Source: Hymenobacter sp. BT730 (GTDB lineage: Bacteria; Bacteroidota; Bacteroidia; Cytophagales; Hymenobacteraceae). Taken from it: a stretch of DNA of 64,000 nt. This document shows positions 35,372-42,874 of this stretch, piece after piece (position 1 is the stretch's first letter; the number at the start of each line of letters is the position of its first letter). Location of the stretch: assembly GCF_030542105.1 (NCBI RefSeq), contig NZ_JAUOFB010000003.1, forward strand, positions 124,001-188,000, given 5' to 3'. The notes under the pieces are model-generated. The model was not told where the DNA came from. It saw only the letters and a program-made list of their open reading frames with translations, and searched no databases. Made by a program: the position numbers and the translations under genes.

Positions 35372-35457
35372 AGCGGGTGGAGTAGGTGCAGCCAGAACCT
35401 GCGTAAAGCGCAACGTAGTACATTCAGGCCCACAAATATGATACAATACCCATTGCT

Positions 35458-36009
35458 ATGCAGAATCAGGCATTAAGTAAGACGCTGAGCTACGTATTGC
35501 GCCACAAGCCCGAGGAGCTTGGCTTGCACCTGGATGCGCAGGGCTGGGTTAGCGTAACTGCGCTCCTGCAGGCGTTGCAGGCCCGTCATCCGGAAGTTAC
35601 CCTGGAGCAACTCCATGAAGTGGTGGCAACAAACGATAAAAAGCGTTTTGCTTTTTCAGAAGATGAGCAGTTGATTCGGGCCAATCAGGGCCATTCGCTA
35701 GCAGTTGATTTAGCCCTCGAGGCTGTACCGCCGCCGGAAGTACTATACCACGGCACTGCTACCCGTTTTCTGTCCTCCATTCGGGCGAGCGGGCTGCAGC
35801 GGGGTACCCGGCAGTATGTGCATCTCTCGCCGGATCCGGAAACCGCTACTGCGGTAGGGCAACGCCATGGCTGCCCTGTTGTGTTAACGGTACACGCGGG
35901 AGAGCTACACCGCGCGGGCGCAGCGTTTTATATAGCAGAAAATGGCGTGTGGCTTACGCTGACGGTACCACCTGAATTTATTGGTGCCGAAGGGCTATCA
36001 GCTTCATAG
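35458..36009 (+). CDS. kptA: RNA 2'-phosphotransferase (Tpt1/KptA)
   Basis: A 183-residue KptA. In eukaryotes Tpt1 removes the splice-junction 2'-phosphate from tRNA using NAD+; bacteria with KptA usually have no such tRNA splicing, so the substrate is unclear. Family residues include Arg15-His16 in LSYVLRHKPEELGL, the YHGTATRF motif, SGLQRGTRQYVHLS with its Arg and His, and AVGQRHGCPVVLTV. It is full length. It starts with ATG at 35458 and lies next to an orphan InsA-like gene. Confidence 0.93.
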   Translation: MQNQALSKTLSYVLRHKPEELGLHLDAQGWVSVTALLQALQARHPEVTLEQLHEVVATNDKKRFAFSEDEQLIRANQGHSLAVDLALEAVPPPEVLYHGTATRFLSSIRASGLQRGTRQYVHLSPDPETATAVGQRHGCPVVLTVHAGELHRAGAAFYIAENGVWLTLTVPPEFIGAEGLSAS

Positions 36010-36138
36010 ATAGTATCCCGAACAACTGCCTCTAATGAAGGGATATGTCGGGCTGTTTTCATACTCTCAACCTTTGTTATCGTAGAATGAATTGCTAATT
36101 ATCTATAGCTTAATCAGCCATTTCATTCTCTTGTCCTG

Positions 36139-36561
36139 ATGTCCCAGCTTCGATGTCCCAAATGTGAATCTGCAGAGGCTACGAAAAGCGGGGTGGTGGG
36201 TGGCCGGCAGCGGTATAAGTGTAAAAATTGTGGCTACCATTATTCTGTGGCCAAAACCGGCAAGCAGACAAATCCTTACTATGTTGTTAAGGCCCTGCAG
36301 CTCTATATGGAAGGGGTAAGCTACCGCGAAATCGAACGTTTGCTGGGTGTAAGCCACGTCTCGGTCATGAACTGGGTGAAAAAATACGGAGTGACGGTTC
36401 CCCGGCAGACTGAGTATCATCCCACCTACAAAATTCTGAATCAGAAGGAGCTGGGAGAGTTTTTTCAACAGCCTGATAATTTGAAAGATAAGGGCCTAAT
36501 GGTAACCGAGGTCGACAATAATTACATGCTGATTCAGTGGCAGAAGCCCGGTAAAGAGTAG
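36139..36561 (+). CDS. Orphan InsA-like zinc-ribbon / helix-turn-helix protein
   Basis: A 140-residue protein. The N-terminus is a zinc ribbon with Cys6, Cys9, Cys28 and Cys31 (RCPKC, YKCKNCG) of the IS1/IS1595 transposase type. It is followed by a HTH at about 56-80 (GVSYREIERLLGVSHVSVMNWVKKYG). The C-terminal 50 residues are unlike an InsB catalytic domain, and no DDE transposase frame or terminal inverted repeat lies in the 286 bases downstream, so this is not a complete insertion sequence. It looks like a domesticated DNA-binding protein or regulator. Confidence 0.8.
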   Translation: MSQLRCPKCESAEATKSGVVGGRQRYKCKNCGYHYSVAKTGKQTNPYYVVKALQLYMEGVSYREIERLLGVSHVSVMNWVKKYGVTVPRQTEYHPTYKILNQKELGEFFQQPDNLKDKGLMVTEVDNNYMLIQWQKPGKE

Positions 36562-36847
36562 AGCTATAGGCTGATTAGCAGTGGAAAATAAGATAGTTGC
36601 TTACTTCTACTTGGCAGAACAACTTCTTTGCTGCCATTCATATGCTTGGTTAGGCCACAACGACCTGCTTTTATCCACCACTTCTAGCTAAGCATGCCGA
36701 CAGGCATCAAATCAATAACAAACACTATATTTTCATGGCGCCTAGTAACCGGCGACACTTGAAAAAGTAAAAGTGCTTAATAAGGCGCCTGGCTGAGAAC
36801 TGGGTGGCAACTCTCATTTCTGGACCATCTCCCAAACTACCCTTCCA

Positions 36848-38773
36848 ATGCCTGAAAACACCTCCAAACACGCTCGTATTCGTACGCTGGAAGACTACCA
36901 CGAAGCCTACCGTCGTAGCGTCGAAAATCCGGAGGCCTTCTGGGCCGGAGTGGCAGAGCCGTTTTCCTGGCGGCGCAAGTGGAATAAAGTGTTTACCTCG
37001 GATATGGTGGCCGGGCACAATGAGTGGTTCCAGGGTGCCCGCTTGAACATAACGGAGAACTGCCTGGACCGCCACCTGGCTACCCGGGGCAACAAGCTGG
37101 CTATTATTTACGAGCCCAACGACCCCAAAACCCGACACCTGCGTCTTACCTACCGCGAGCTGCACCAGGAAGTCTGCAAATTTGCCAATGTGCTGCACAA
37201 TAATGGGGTAGAGAAAGGGGACAGGGTGTGCCTCTATATGCCCATGATTCCGCAGCTGGCCATTGCGGTGCTGGCCTGCGCCCGCATTGGGGCTATTCAC
37301 TCGGTCATCTTCGCCGGCTTCTCGGCCACGGCCATTGCCGACCGGGTGAACGATGCCCAGGCCAGCGTGGTACTCACCGCCGATGGTCTCAACCGCGGAG
37401 CTAAGCAGATTCCCGTAAAGCGCGTGGTAGATGAGGCCCTAGAAAGCTGCCCCAGCGTACGCCGCGTTATTGTTGTAGAGCATCTGGGTTGGCCCGTGCA
37501 GATGCAGGAAGGCCGCGACGTATGGTACCACGAGGAGGCAGAAGGCGTAGCCAAAACCTGTCCCGCCGAGGAAATGGACGCCGAAGACCCGTTGTTCATT
37601 CTGTATACCAGTGGCAGCACCGGCAAGCCCAAAGGCGTAGTACACAGCACTGCTGGCTACATGGTGTGGGCCGACTATACCTTCCGGAATGTGTTTCAGG
37701 TTGAGGAAAACGACGTGTACTGGTGCACCGCCGACATTGGCTGGGTAACGGGGCATACTTACCTGCTCTATGGCCCTTTGCTTTCCGGCAGTACTTCCCT
37801 CATGTTTGAGGGAATACCTACTTACCCCGATGCAGGCCGCTTCTGGGAGGTGATTGATAAGCACTCCGTCAGCATTTTTTACACCGCCCCCACGGCCATT
37901 CGCAGTCTAATGGCCGCTCCACTGGATAACGTGCTCAGCTATTCTCTGGACTCTTTGCGGGTGCTGGGTTCCGTAGGCGAGCCAATAAATGAGGAGGCCT
38001 GGTATTGGTATTATCAGCACGTGGGCAAGGAGCGGTGCCCTATTGTGGATACCTGGTGGCAGACGGAAACGGGCGGCATTATGATTTCAGCGCTGGCGGG
38101 CATTACGCCCAGCAAGCCAACCCACGCCGGTTTACCCCTGCCGGGCGTGCAACCCGTGCTGCTCACCCAGGAAGGCAAAGAAATTGAAGGAAACGACGAA
38201 GAAGGCTACCTCGCCATCAAGCATACCTGGCCGGGCATTATGCGGACAACCTACGGCGACCATGAGCGTGCCCGTCAGACCTATTTCGGCCCGTACCCGG
38301 GTTATTATTTCACCGGCGACGGTGCCCGCCGCGACGCTGACGGACTCTACCGTATTATTGGCCGCGTAGATGATGTCATTAATGTGTCGGGGCACCGCTT
38401 TGGCACTGCAGAAATCGAAAATGCCATCAATCAGAATCCGCACGTGGTGGAAAGTGCCGTGGTTGGTTATCCGCACGATGTAAAAGGGCAGGGCATTTAT
38501 GCCTATGTCATTTGCCGGGATGGGGTACCAACTAAAAGCCCGCAGAAAGACCATATTGAGGCCAGTATCATAGAAACCATTGTGGCCGAAATCGGCAAAA
38601 TTGCCAAGCCCGATAAAATTCAGATAGTCTCCGGCCTGCCCAAAACCCGTTCTGGTAAAATCATGCGCCGCATTCTGCGCAAAGTAGCCGAGGGCGACAT
38701 TACCAACCTGGGTGATACCTCTACTTTGCTGGATCCACAGGTAGTGGATGAAATTATTAGCGGGAAGAAATAA
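36848..38773 (+). CDS. acs: Acetyl-CoA synthetase
   Basis: A 641-residue AMP-forming acetate--CoA ligase. The N-terminal acetyl-CoA synthetase domain is at about 15-75. The AMP-binding core has ILYTSGSTGKPKG (about 257-269), VDTWWQTETGG (about 400) and YYFTGDGARRDADG. The C-terminal domain carries Lys604 in KTRSGKIMRR, which corresponds to the lysine that is reversibly acetylated in Salmonella Acs. It makes acetyl-CoA from acetate. The gene is monocistronic, with a terminator shortly after the stop. Confidence 0.97.
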   Translation: MPENTSKHARIRTLEDYHEAYRRSVENPEAFWAGVAEPFSWRRKWNKVFTSDMVAGHNEWFQGARLNITENCLDRHLATRGNKLAIIYEPNDPKTRHLRLTYRELHQEVCKFANVLHNNGVEKGDRVCLYMPMIPQLAIAVLACARIGAIHSVIFAGFSATAIADRVNDAQASVVLTADGLNRGAKQIPVKRVVDEALESCPSVRRVIVVEHLGWPVQMQEGRDVWYHEEAEGVAKTCPAEEMDAEDPLFILYTSGSTGKPKGVVHSTAGYMVWADYTFRNVFQVEENDVYWCTADIGWVTGHTYLLYGPLLSGSTSLMFEGIPTYPDAGRFWEVIDKHSVSIFYTAPTAIRSLMAAPLDNVLSYSLDSLRVLGSVGEPINEEAWYWYYQHVGKERCPIVDTWWQTETGGIMISALAGITPSKPTHAGLPLPGVQPVLLTQEGKEIEGNDEEGYLAIKHTWPGIMRTTYGDHERARQTYFGPYPGYYFTGDGARRDADGLYRIIGRVDDVINVSGHRFGTAEIENAINQNPHVVESAVVGYPHDVKGQGIYAYVICRDGVPTKSPQKDHIEASIIETIVAEIGKIAKPDKIQIVSGLPKTRSGKIMRRILRKVAEGDITNLGDTSTLLDPQVVDEIISGKK

Positions 38774-38792
38774 GGCACTATCCTCTAAATCT

Positions 38793-38829
38793 GAAAGCCC
38801 GTGACCAGCAATGGTCACGGGCTTTCTGT
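38793..38829. terminator. Terminator between acs and fumarylacetoacetase genes
   Basis: GAAAGCCCGTGACCA (38793-38807) and TGGTCACGGGCTTTC (38812-38826) form a perfect 15-bp stem with a 4-base loop. Confidence 0.9.
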
Positions 38830-38971
38830 TGGTAGTTTTGAAGCGTATTTAGTAATGCGTCTGCTGAGTCTTTGATAGTAGCCTGCCTTCTTTGTTTAGG
38901 GTTTAGTGAGCCCCGCACCAACCATTATCGAGATGTTTCAGCAGCCACAGCTGGACGAGGGAAAAGGAAAA

Positions 38972-40258
38972 TTACAACTGGGGGGCCGGTAGCACGGTGC
39001 CGCGCACTTCGCCAAAACCAATGCGCAGTCCATCTTTTTCAGCATAGCCGCGCATAATCACCGTGTCGCCATCCTGCAGGAACTTGCGCTCTGTGCCATT
39101 GGGTAGGTGCAGCGGCTTGGTGCCGCGCCAGGAAAGCTCCAGCATGGAGCCGTAGGAATCCGGTGTAGGGCCACTGATGGTGCCGGAGGCGTATAAGTCG
39201 GCTACTTCCAGAGGGCAGCCATTGCTGGCATGGTGAGCCAGCTGCTGGGCCATATTCCAGTACATGTACCGGAAATTGGAGTGGCAGATAACCGTTTCCG
39301 GGCCGCCTTTGGGCTGTAGTACTACCTCTAGTTGAATGTCAAAGTTATGGTCGCCATCCAGTTGCAGGTAAGGCAAAGGTTGGGGCTCCTGTTCCGGGCC
39401 AGCCACGCGGAAGGGCTCCAGCGCATCCAGGGTAACCACCCAGGGCGATACGCTGCTACCGAAGTTCTTGCCCAGGAACGGACCCAGGGGCACATATTCC
39501 CAGCTTTGAATGTCGCGCGCGCTCCAGTCGTTGAAGAGCAGCAGACCAAAGATGTGGTCTTCGGCAGCAGCTACTGGAACAGTTTCGCCCATTGTGGTGC
39601 CTTCACCTATCACGAAAGCCACTTCCAGTTCAAAATCCAATTGCTGCGAAGGGCCAAAGATAGGTGCGGCGGCATCGGGAGCCTTGCGCTGGCCATTTGG
39701 CCTGCGGATGGGCGTGCCACTAACCACAATGCTGCTGGTACGGCCGTGGTATCCAATGGGAATATGGCGCCAGTTGGGCAACAGCGCGTTGCTGGGGTCG
39801 CGGAACATGGTGCCCACATTGGTGGCGTGCTCAATGCTGCTGTAAAAATCGGTATAGTTCTGGGGCTTAATGGGGCGCAGCAGGCGCACTTCTCGCTGGC
39901 GCACCAGGCAGTTGCGCATGGCTTCTTCGTTGTTGCGCAGGGTAGGGTTGTCGTGGCGCAGCAACTCGCTTACACGCTGGCGTACAGCCCGCCAGGCAGG
40001 TTGACCCAGGCGAATGAAAGCATTCAGGGAGCGGCGCCGAAAGACCTTCGGCTGGGCTGATCCAAGACCAAGGTCATCGAAAAAACCATACTGCGCTACC
40101 GCATACAGGTCCAACACATATTCGCCAATGGCCACGCCCACGCGGGTGCCTCGCTCATCCGTCTCAAATACACCAAACGGCAGGTTCTGAATTGGGAAGT
40201 CGCTGTGGGGCGGAATATCAATCCAGGAATGCAGCGTAGGGTCGTTCGGGTTGGCCAT
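38972..40258 (-). CDS. fahA: Fumarylacetoacetase
   Basis: A 428-residue FAH, the last enzyme of tyrosine/homogentisate breakdown, splitting fumarylacetoacetate. The N-terminal SH3-like domain is at about 1-118. The catalytic domain has Asp137 and His144 in DFYSSIEHATNVG (the calcium ligand and general base), and the metal-binding FELEVAFVIGEGT, NDWSARDIQSWEY and KGLGFLGKNFGS-like segments. No homogentisate dioxygenase or maleylacetoacetate isomerase gene is adjacent in this window. A perfect -7 element lies upstream. Confidence 0.96.
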   Translation of the reverse strand: MANPNDPTLHSWIDIPPHSDFPIQNLPFGVFETDERGTRVGVAIGEYVLDLYAVAQYGFFDDLGLGSAQPKVFRRRSLNAFIRLGQPAWRAVRQRVSELLRHDNPTLRNNEEAMRNCLVRQREVRLLRPIKPQNYTDFYSSIEHATNVGTMFRDPSNALLPNWRHIPIGYHGRTSSIVVSGTPIRRPNGQRKAPDAAAPIFGPSQQLDFELEVAFVIGEGTTMGETVPVAAAEDHIFGLLLFNDWSARDIQSWEYVPLGPFLGKNFGSSVSPWVVTLDALEPFRVAGPEQEPQPLPYLQLDGDHNFDIQLEVVLQPKGGPETVICHSNFRYMYWNMAQQLAHHASNGCPLEVADLYASGTISGPTPDSYGSMLELSWRGTKPLHLPNGTERKFLQDGDTVIMRGYAEKDGLRIGFGEVRGTVLPAPQL

Positions 40259-40281
40259 AGCGGGGAGAATAGGTTAGGCCA

Positions 40282-40289
40282 CAAATGTA
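40282..40289 (-). promoter_or_regulatory. Bacteroidota -7 promoter element (TACATTTG) of fahA
   Basis: A perfect TAnnTTTG match on the minus strand 24 bases before the start at 40258. Confidence 0.5.
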
Positions 40290-40491
40290 GGTTAACCCGG
40301 CAAATGATGGATAAGCAGGCTAAGGTGATGGTTAGGATAGCCAGGGTGCAGCTACTACATTGAGCTTCCTGGTCCGAAGTTAATTGCCGTCACAATTGCG
40401 CATGTACGACTAGCGCGTATTCTGCTAACAGTAGTAGGGTTAGCAGTAATTTTTCGTCTTCCCCTCCATTCAACCGAGATAATATAAAAGC

Positions 40492-41067
40492 ATGGACAAA
40501 ATGAATAGCCATAAGGAGGAGTTGACACCAGAACAACGGGAGGAAATTCTCAGCACATTGAAAGCCCGTTTTGAGAAAAACGTAAACCGTCATCAAGGCC
40601 TTGAATGGGCTCAGGTACAAGCGCGACTGGAAGCCTATCCGGAAAAGCTATGGTCACTCCAGCAGATGGAAAGCACGGGCGGTGAACCAGATGTTGTGGG
40701 TCAGGATGAAAAGACGGGAGAGTATATCTTTTATGATTGTTCAGCAGAAAGCCCAAACGGCCGCAGAAGCATTTGTTACGACCGTGCAGGTTTGGAATCC
40801 AGAAAAGAACACAAACCAGAAAATAATGCTGTGGATATGGCGGCCACTATGGGCATTGAGCTCTTAACCGAGGAGCAATACCGGGAGCTGCAGAAACTTG
40901 GAAATTTCGATACGAAAACATCGAGCTGGCTGAAAACACCTGCTGAGATTAGAAAACTCGGTGGGGCCATCTTTGCTGATTTCCGCTACGGTACTGTCTT
41001 CGTATATCACAACGGTGCACAATCTTACTATGGCGGTAGGGCATTCCGTGGCTCGCTAAGAGTCTGA
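40492..41067 (+). CDS. DUF4256 family protein
   Basis: A 191-residue soluble protein that matches DUF4256. The recognisable stretches are the mid segment MESTGGEPDVVGQD followed by EYIFYDCSAESPNGRRSICYD, and the C-terminal GIELLTEEQYRELQKLG and DTKTSSWLKTPAEIRKLGGAIFADFR. The family has no known function. It has no signal peptide. It stands alone with slightly lower GC than its neighbours, suggesting a possible transfer, and ends at a bidirectional terminator. Confidence 0.85.
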   Translation: MDKMNSHKEELTPEQREEILSTLKARFEKNVNRHQGLEWAQVQARLEAYPEKLWSLQQMESTGGEPDVVGQDEKTGEYIFYDCSAESPNGRRSICYDRAGLESRKEHKPENNAVDMAATMGIELLTEEQYRELQKLGNFDTKTSSWLKTPAEIRKLGGAIFADFRYGTVFVYHNGAQSYYGGRAFRGSLRV

Positions 41068-41097
41068 AATTCAAAATCGTTACCCCCAATAATCACC

Positions 41098-41135
41098 AAG
41101 CCCCGCTCTCACCGAAATCGGTAGGAGCGGGGCTT
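41098..41135. terminator. Bidirectional terminator between DUF4256 and nifU-like genes
   Basis: AAGCCCCGCTC (41098-41108) pairs with GAGCGGGGCTT (41125-41135), with an additional ACCGAAATCGGT internal hairpin. Confidence 0.8.
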
Positions 41136-41156
41136 GCCGTAAAAAGCGAAATAGAA

Positions 41157-41453
41157 CTAGCGCACCTGGCCGGCAGGCTGCTCCTGCATGGGCGTGCTAT
41201 TAATGGCTTCTACCGAACGAATTTCGGGCACGGCTTTTTTAACCGATTCTTCCACTCCGGCTTTCAGCGTCATCGGCGACATTGGGCACGTGCCGCAAGC
41301 GCCCAGCAGCTCCAGCTGCAGCACCATATCCTCGGTAATGTTAAGGATGCGTACGTTGCCGCCATCGGCCGCCAGGTATGGACGAATAGTGTCCAGAGCC
41401 TGTTCAATGCGCGGCAAAAGAGGATGGTCGGCTACGGCAGGAGAATAGCTCAT
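41157..41453 (-). CDS. NifU-like Fe-S scaffold protein (Nfu domain)
   Basis: A 98-residue Nfu domain protein, which carries a [4Fe-4S] cluster between two subunits for delivery to apoproteins. The motif is Cys53 and Cys56 in GACGTCPMSPMTLKAGVE, preceded by RPYLAADGGNVRI. It lies 142 bases downstream of the Mrp ATPase gene on the same strand, a pairing that fits a shared iron-sulfur transfer pathway. Confidence 0.93.
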   Translation of the reverse strand: MSYSPAVADHPLLPRIEQALDTIRPYLAADGGNVRILNITEDMVLQLELLGACGTCPMSPMTLKAGVEESVKKAVPEIRSVEAINSTPMQEQPAGQVR

Positions 41454-41595
41454 GGATATATATCATGTAACGCTACAAGGCGGGCTAAGATGGCCGGATA
41501 AGTAGCTTAAGGCTTGGGTAAAGGTACAGCTTTCGAGAGTATGGATAGCAACAAACGGGTACCCCGCAAAGTTGCCAGCCCGGGGCAAAGGCCTA

Positions 41596-42699
41596 TTAGG
41601 CCTTCATTTCCACTATCTGGGTGCGAGGCGCAATGGCATTGCGGATGGATACCTGCCGGGCCAGCTCCTCAGCCAGCTGCGCAAACAACTCGGCAGAGGG
41701 GGTGCCGGGCTCCAGAATGGCCGGGGTGCCCTGGTCGCCATTCTCGCGGATGCTTTGCACCAGCGGAATATGGCCCAGCAGCGGTACCTGATGCTTATCG
41801 GCGAGGCGCTGGCCGCCGCCTTCGCCAAAGATGAAGTACTTGTTTTCGGGCAGTTCGGCGGGGGTAAACCAAGCCATATTCTCCACAATGCCCAGAATAG
41901 GCACGTTAATCTGGGGCAGACGGAACATCTGCATGCCTTTCTCGGCATCGGCCAGAGCCACTTTCTGCGGCGTGGTCACGATGAGGGCGCCGGTGACGGG
42001 CACCGTCTGCACCATGGTCAGGTGAATGTCGGAGGTTCCGGGAGGCATGTCCAGCAGCAGATAGTCCAGCTCGCCCCAGTCTACTTCTGTAATAAACTGC
42101 TTCAGCGCCGACGAAGCCATGGGGCCGCGCCACACAATAGCCGACTCGGCGGGGGCCAGGAAACCAATGCTCATCAGCTTCACCCCAAATTTCTCAATGG
42201 GCTGAATCAGGTTTTTGCCTTCCGGCGTCTGGTACACGTGGGGGCGGGCATCTTCCACGCCAAACATCAGCGGCATGCTGGGGCCGGAAATGTCAGCGTC
42301 TACCAGGCCTACTTTGGCGCCGGTTTTGGCCAGCGCAATGGCCAGGTTAGCCGTTACGGTGCTTTTGCCTACGCCGCCTTTCCCGGAAGCAATGGCAATG
42401 ATATTCTTCACGCCAGGCAGCAGGTCACGGTTCTGGCGCATGCTGGTCACGCGCGAGGTCATGCTGATTTTTACATCGGCCTCCTTGTCCACCATGGTAT
42501 GGATGGCGCGCACGCAGGCATTGTGAATCAGCTCTTTGAGGGGGCAGGCGGGCGTGGTGAGCACCACCGTGAAGGAAACCGTTTTGCCTTCAATTGCCAC
42601 GTCCTCAATCATGTTCAGCGTGACCAGGTCTTGGCCCAGATCGGGCTCCTCCACGTAGCTGAGGGCTTTCAGGACGTCTTCTTTGGTAATGGTAGCCAT
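41596..42699 (-). CDS. Mrp/ApbC family Fe-S carrier ATPase
   Basis: A 367-residue Mrp protein. Residues 1-~85 are the MIP18/DUF59 domain, with Cys52 in TTPACPLKELI. The deviant Walker A ATPase is ASGKGGVGKST (104-114), with DADISGPSMP and LLLDMPPGTSD. The usual CxxC of the C-terminal cluster site is absent: the segment after VENMAWF has TPAELPENKYF, and no cysteine occurs after residue 62. The ATG at 42699 is the family start; the longer frame to 42927 crosses the dnaG promoter. It probably assists Fe-S assembly with the Nfu gene behind it. Confidence 0.92.
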   Translation of the reverse strand: MATITKEDVLKALSYVEEPDLGQDLVTLNMIEDVAIEGKTVSFTVVLTTPACPLKELIHNACVRAIHTMVDKEADVKISMTSRVTSMRQNRDLLPGVKNIIAIASGKGGVGKSTVTANLAIALAKTGAKVGLVDADISGPSMPLMFGVEDARPHVYQTPEGKNLIQPIEKFGVKLMSIGFLAPAESAIVWRGPMASSALKQFITEVDWGELDYLLLDMPPGTSDIHLTMVQTVPVTGALIVTTPQKVALADAEKGMQMFRLPQINVPILGIVENMAWFTPAELPENKYFIFGEGGGQRLADKHQVPLLGHIPLVQSIRENGDQGTPAILEPGTPSAELFAQLAEELARQVSIRNAIAPRTQIVEMKA

Positions 42700-42731
42700 T
42701 ATATTCAGTGAGAAAATGCGGATGCGAAGTG

Positions 42732-42739
42732 CAAAGATA
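42732..42739 (-). promoter_or_regulatory. Bacteroidota -7 promoter element (TATCTTTG) of the Mrp gene
   Basis: A perfect TAnnTTTG match on the minus strand 33 bases upstream of the start at 42699. Confidence 0.5.
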
Positions 42740-42830
42740 ACCCGGAAAAGTGGGAGGTAGTTTGGGAAAGAATCCGCTGAATTTTCGGGGCGGGAGGATT
42801 CTGAAAATCGAATCCCCTCCGTTATCATCG

Positions 42831-42838
42831 TACCTTCG
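42831..42838 (+). promoter_or_regulatory. Possible -7 element (TACCTTCG) of dnaG
   Basis: One mismatch to TAnnTTTG (TTCG), 37 bases upstream of the TTG start at 42875. Confidence 0.35.
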
Positions 42839-42874
42839 CCGCTGAGCTTGTACCACCTGTTGCCCCGCATTCCC

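Noticed and set aside
36562-36847. Possible IS end or InsB remnant after the orphan InsA-like gene
   Set aside because: No inverted repeat, target duplication or DDE motif was found in these 286 bases.
41572-42711. 379-codon plus-strand open frame opposite the Mrp gene
   Set aside because: It is a shadow of the Mrp gene, which has a complete motif set on the other strand.
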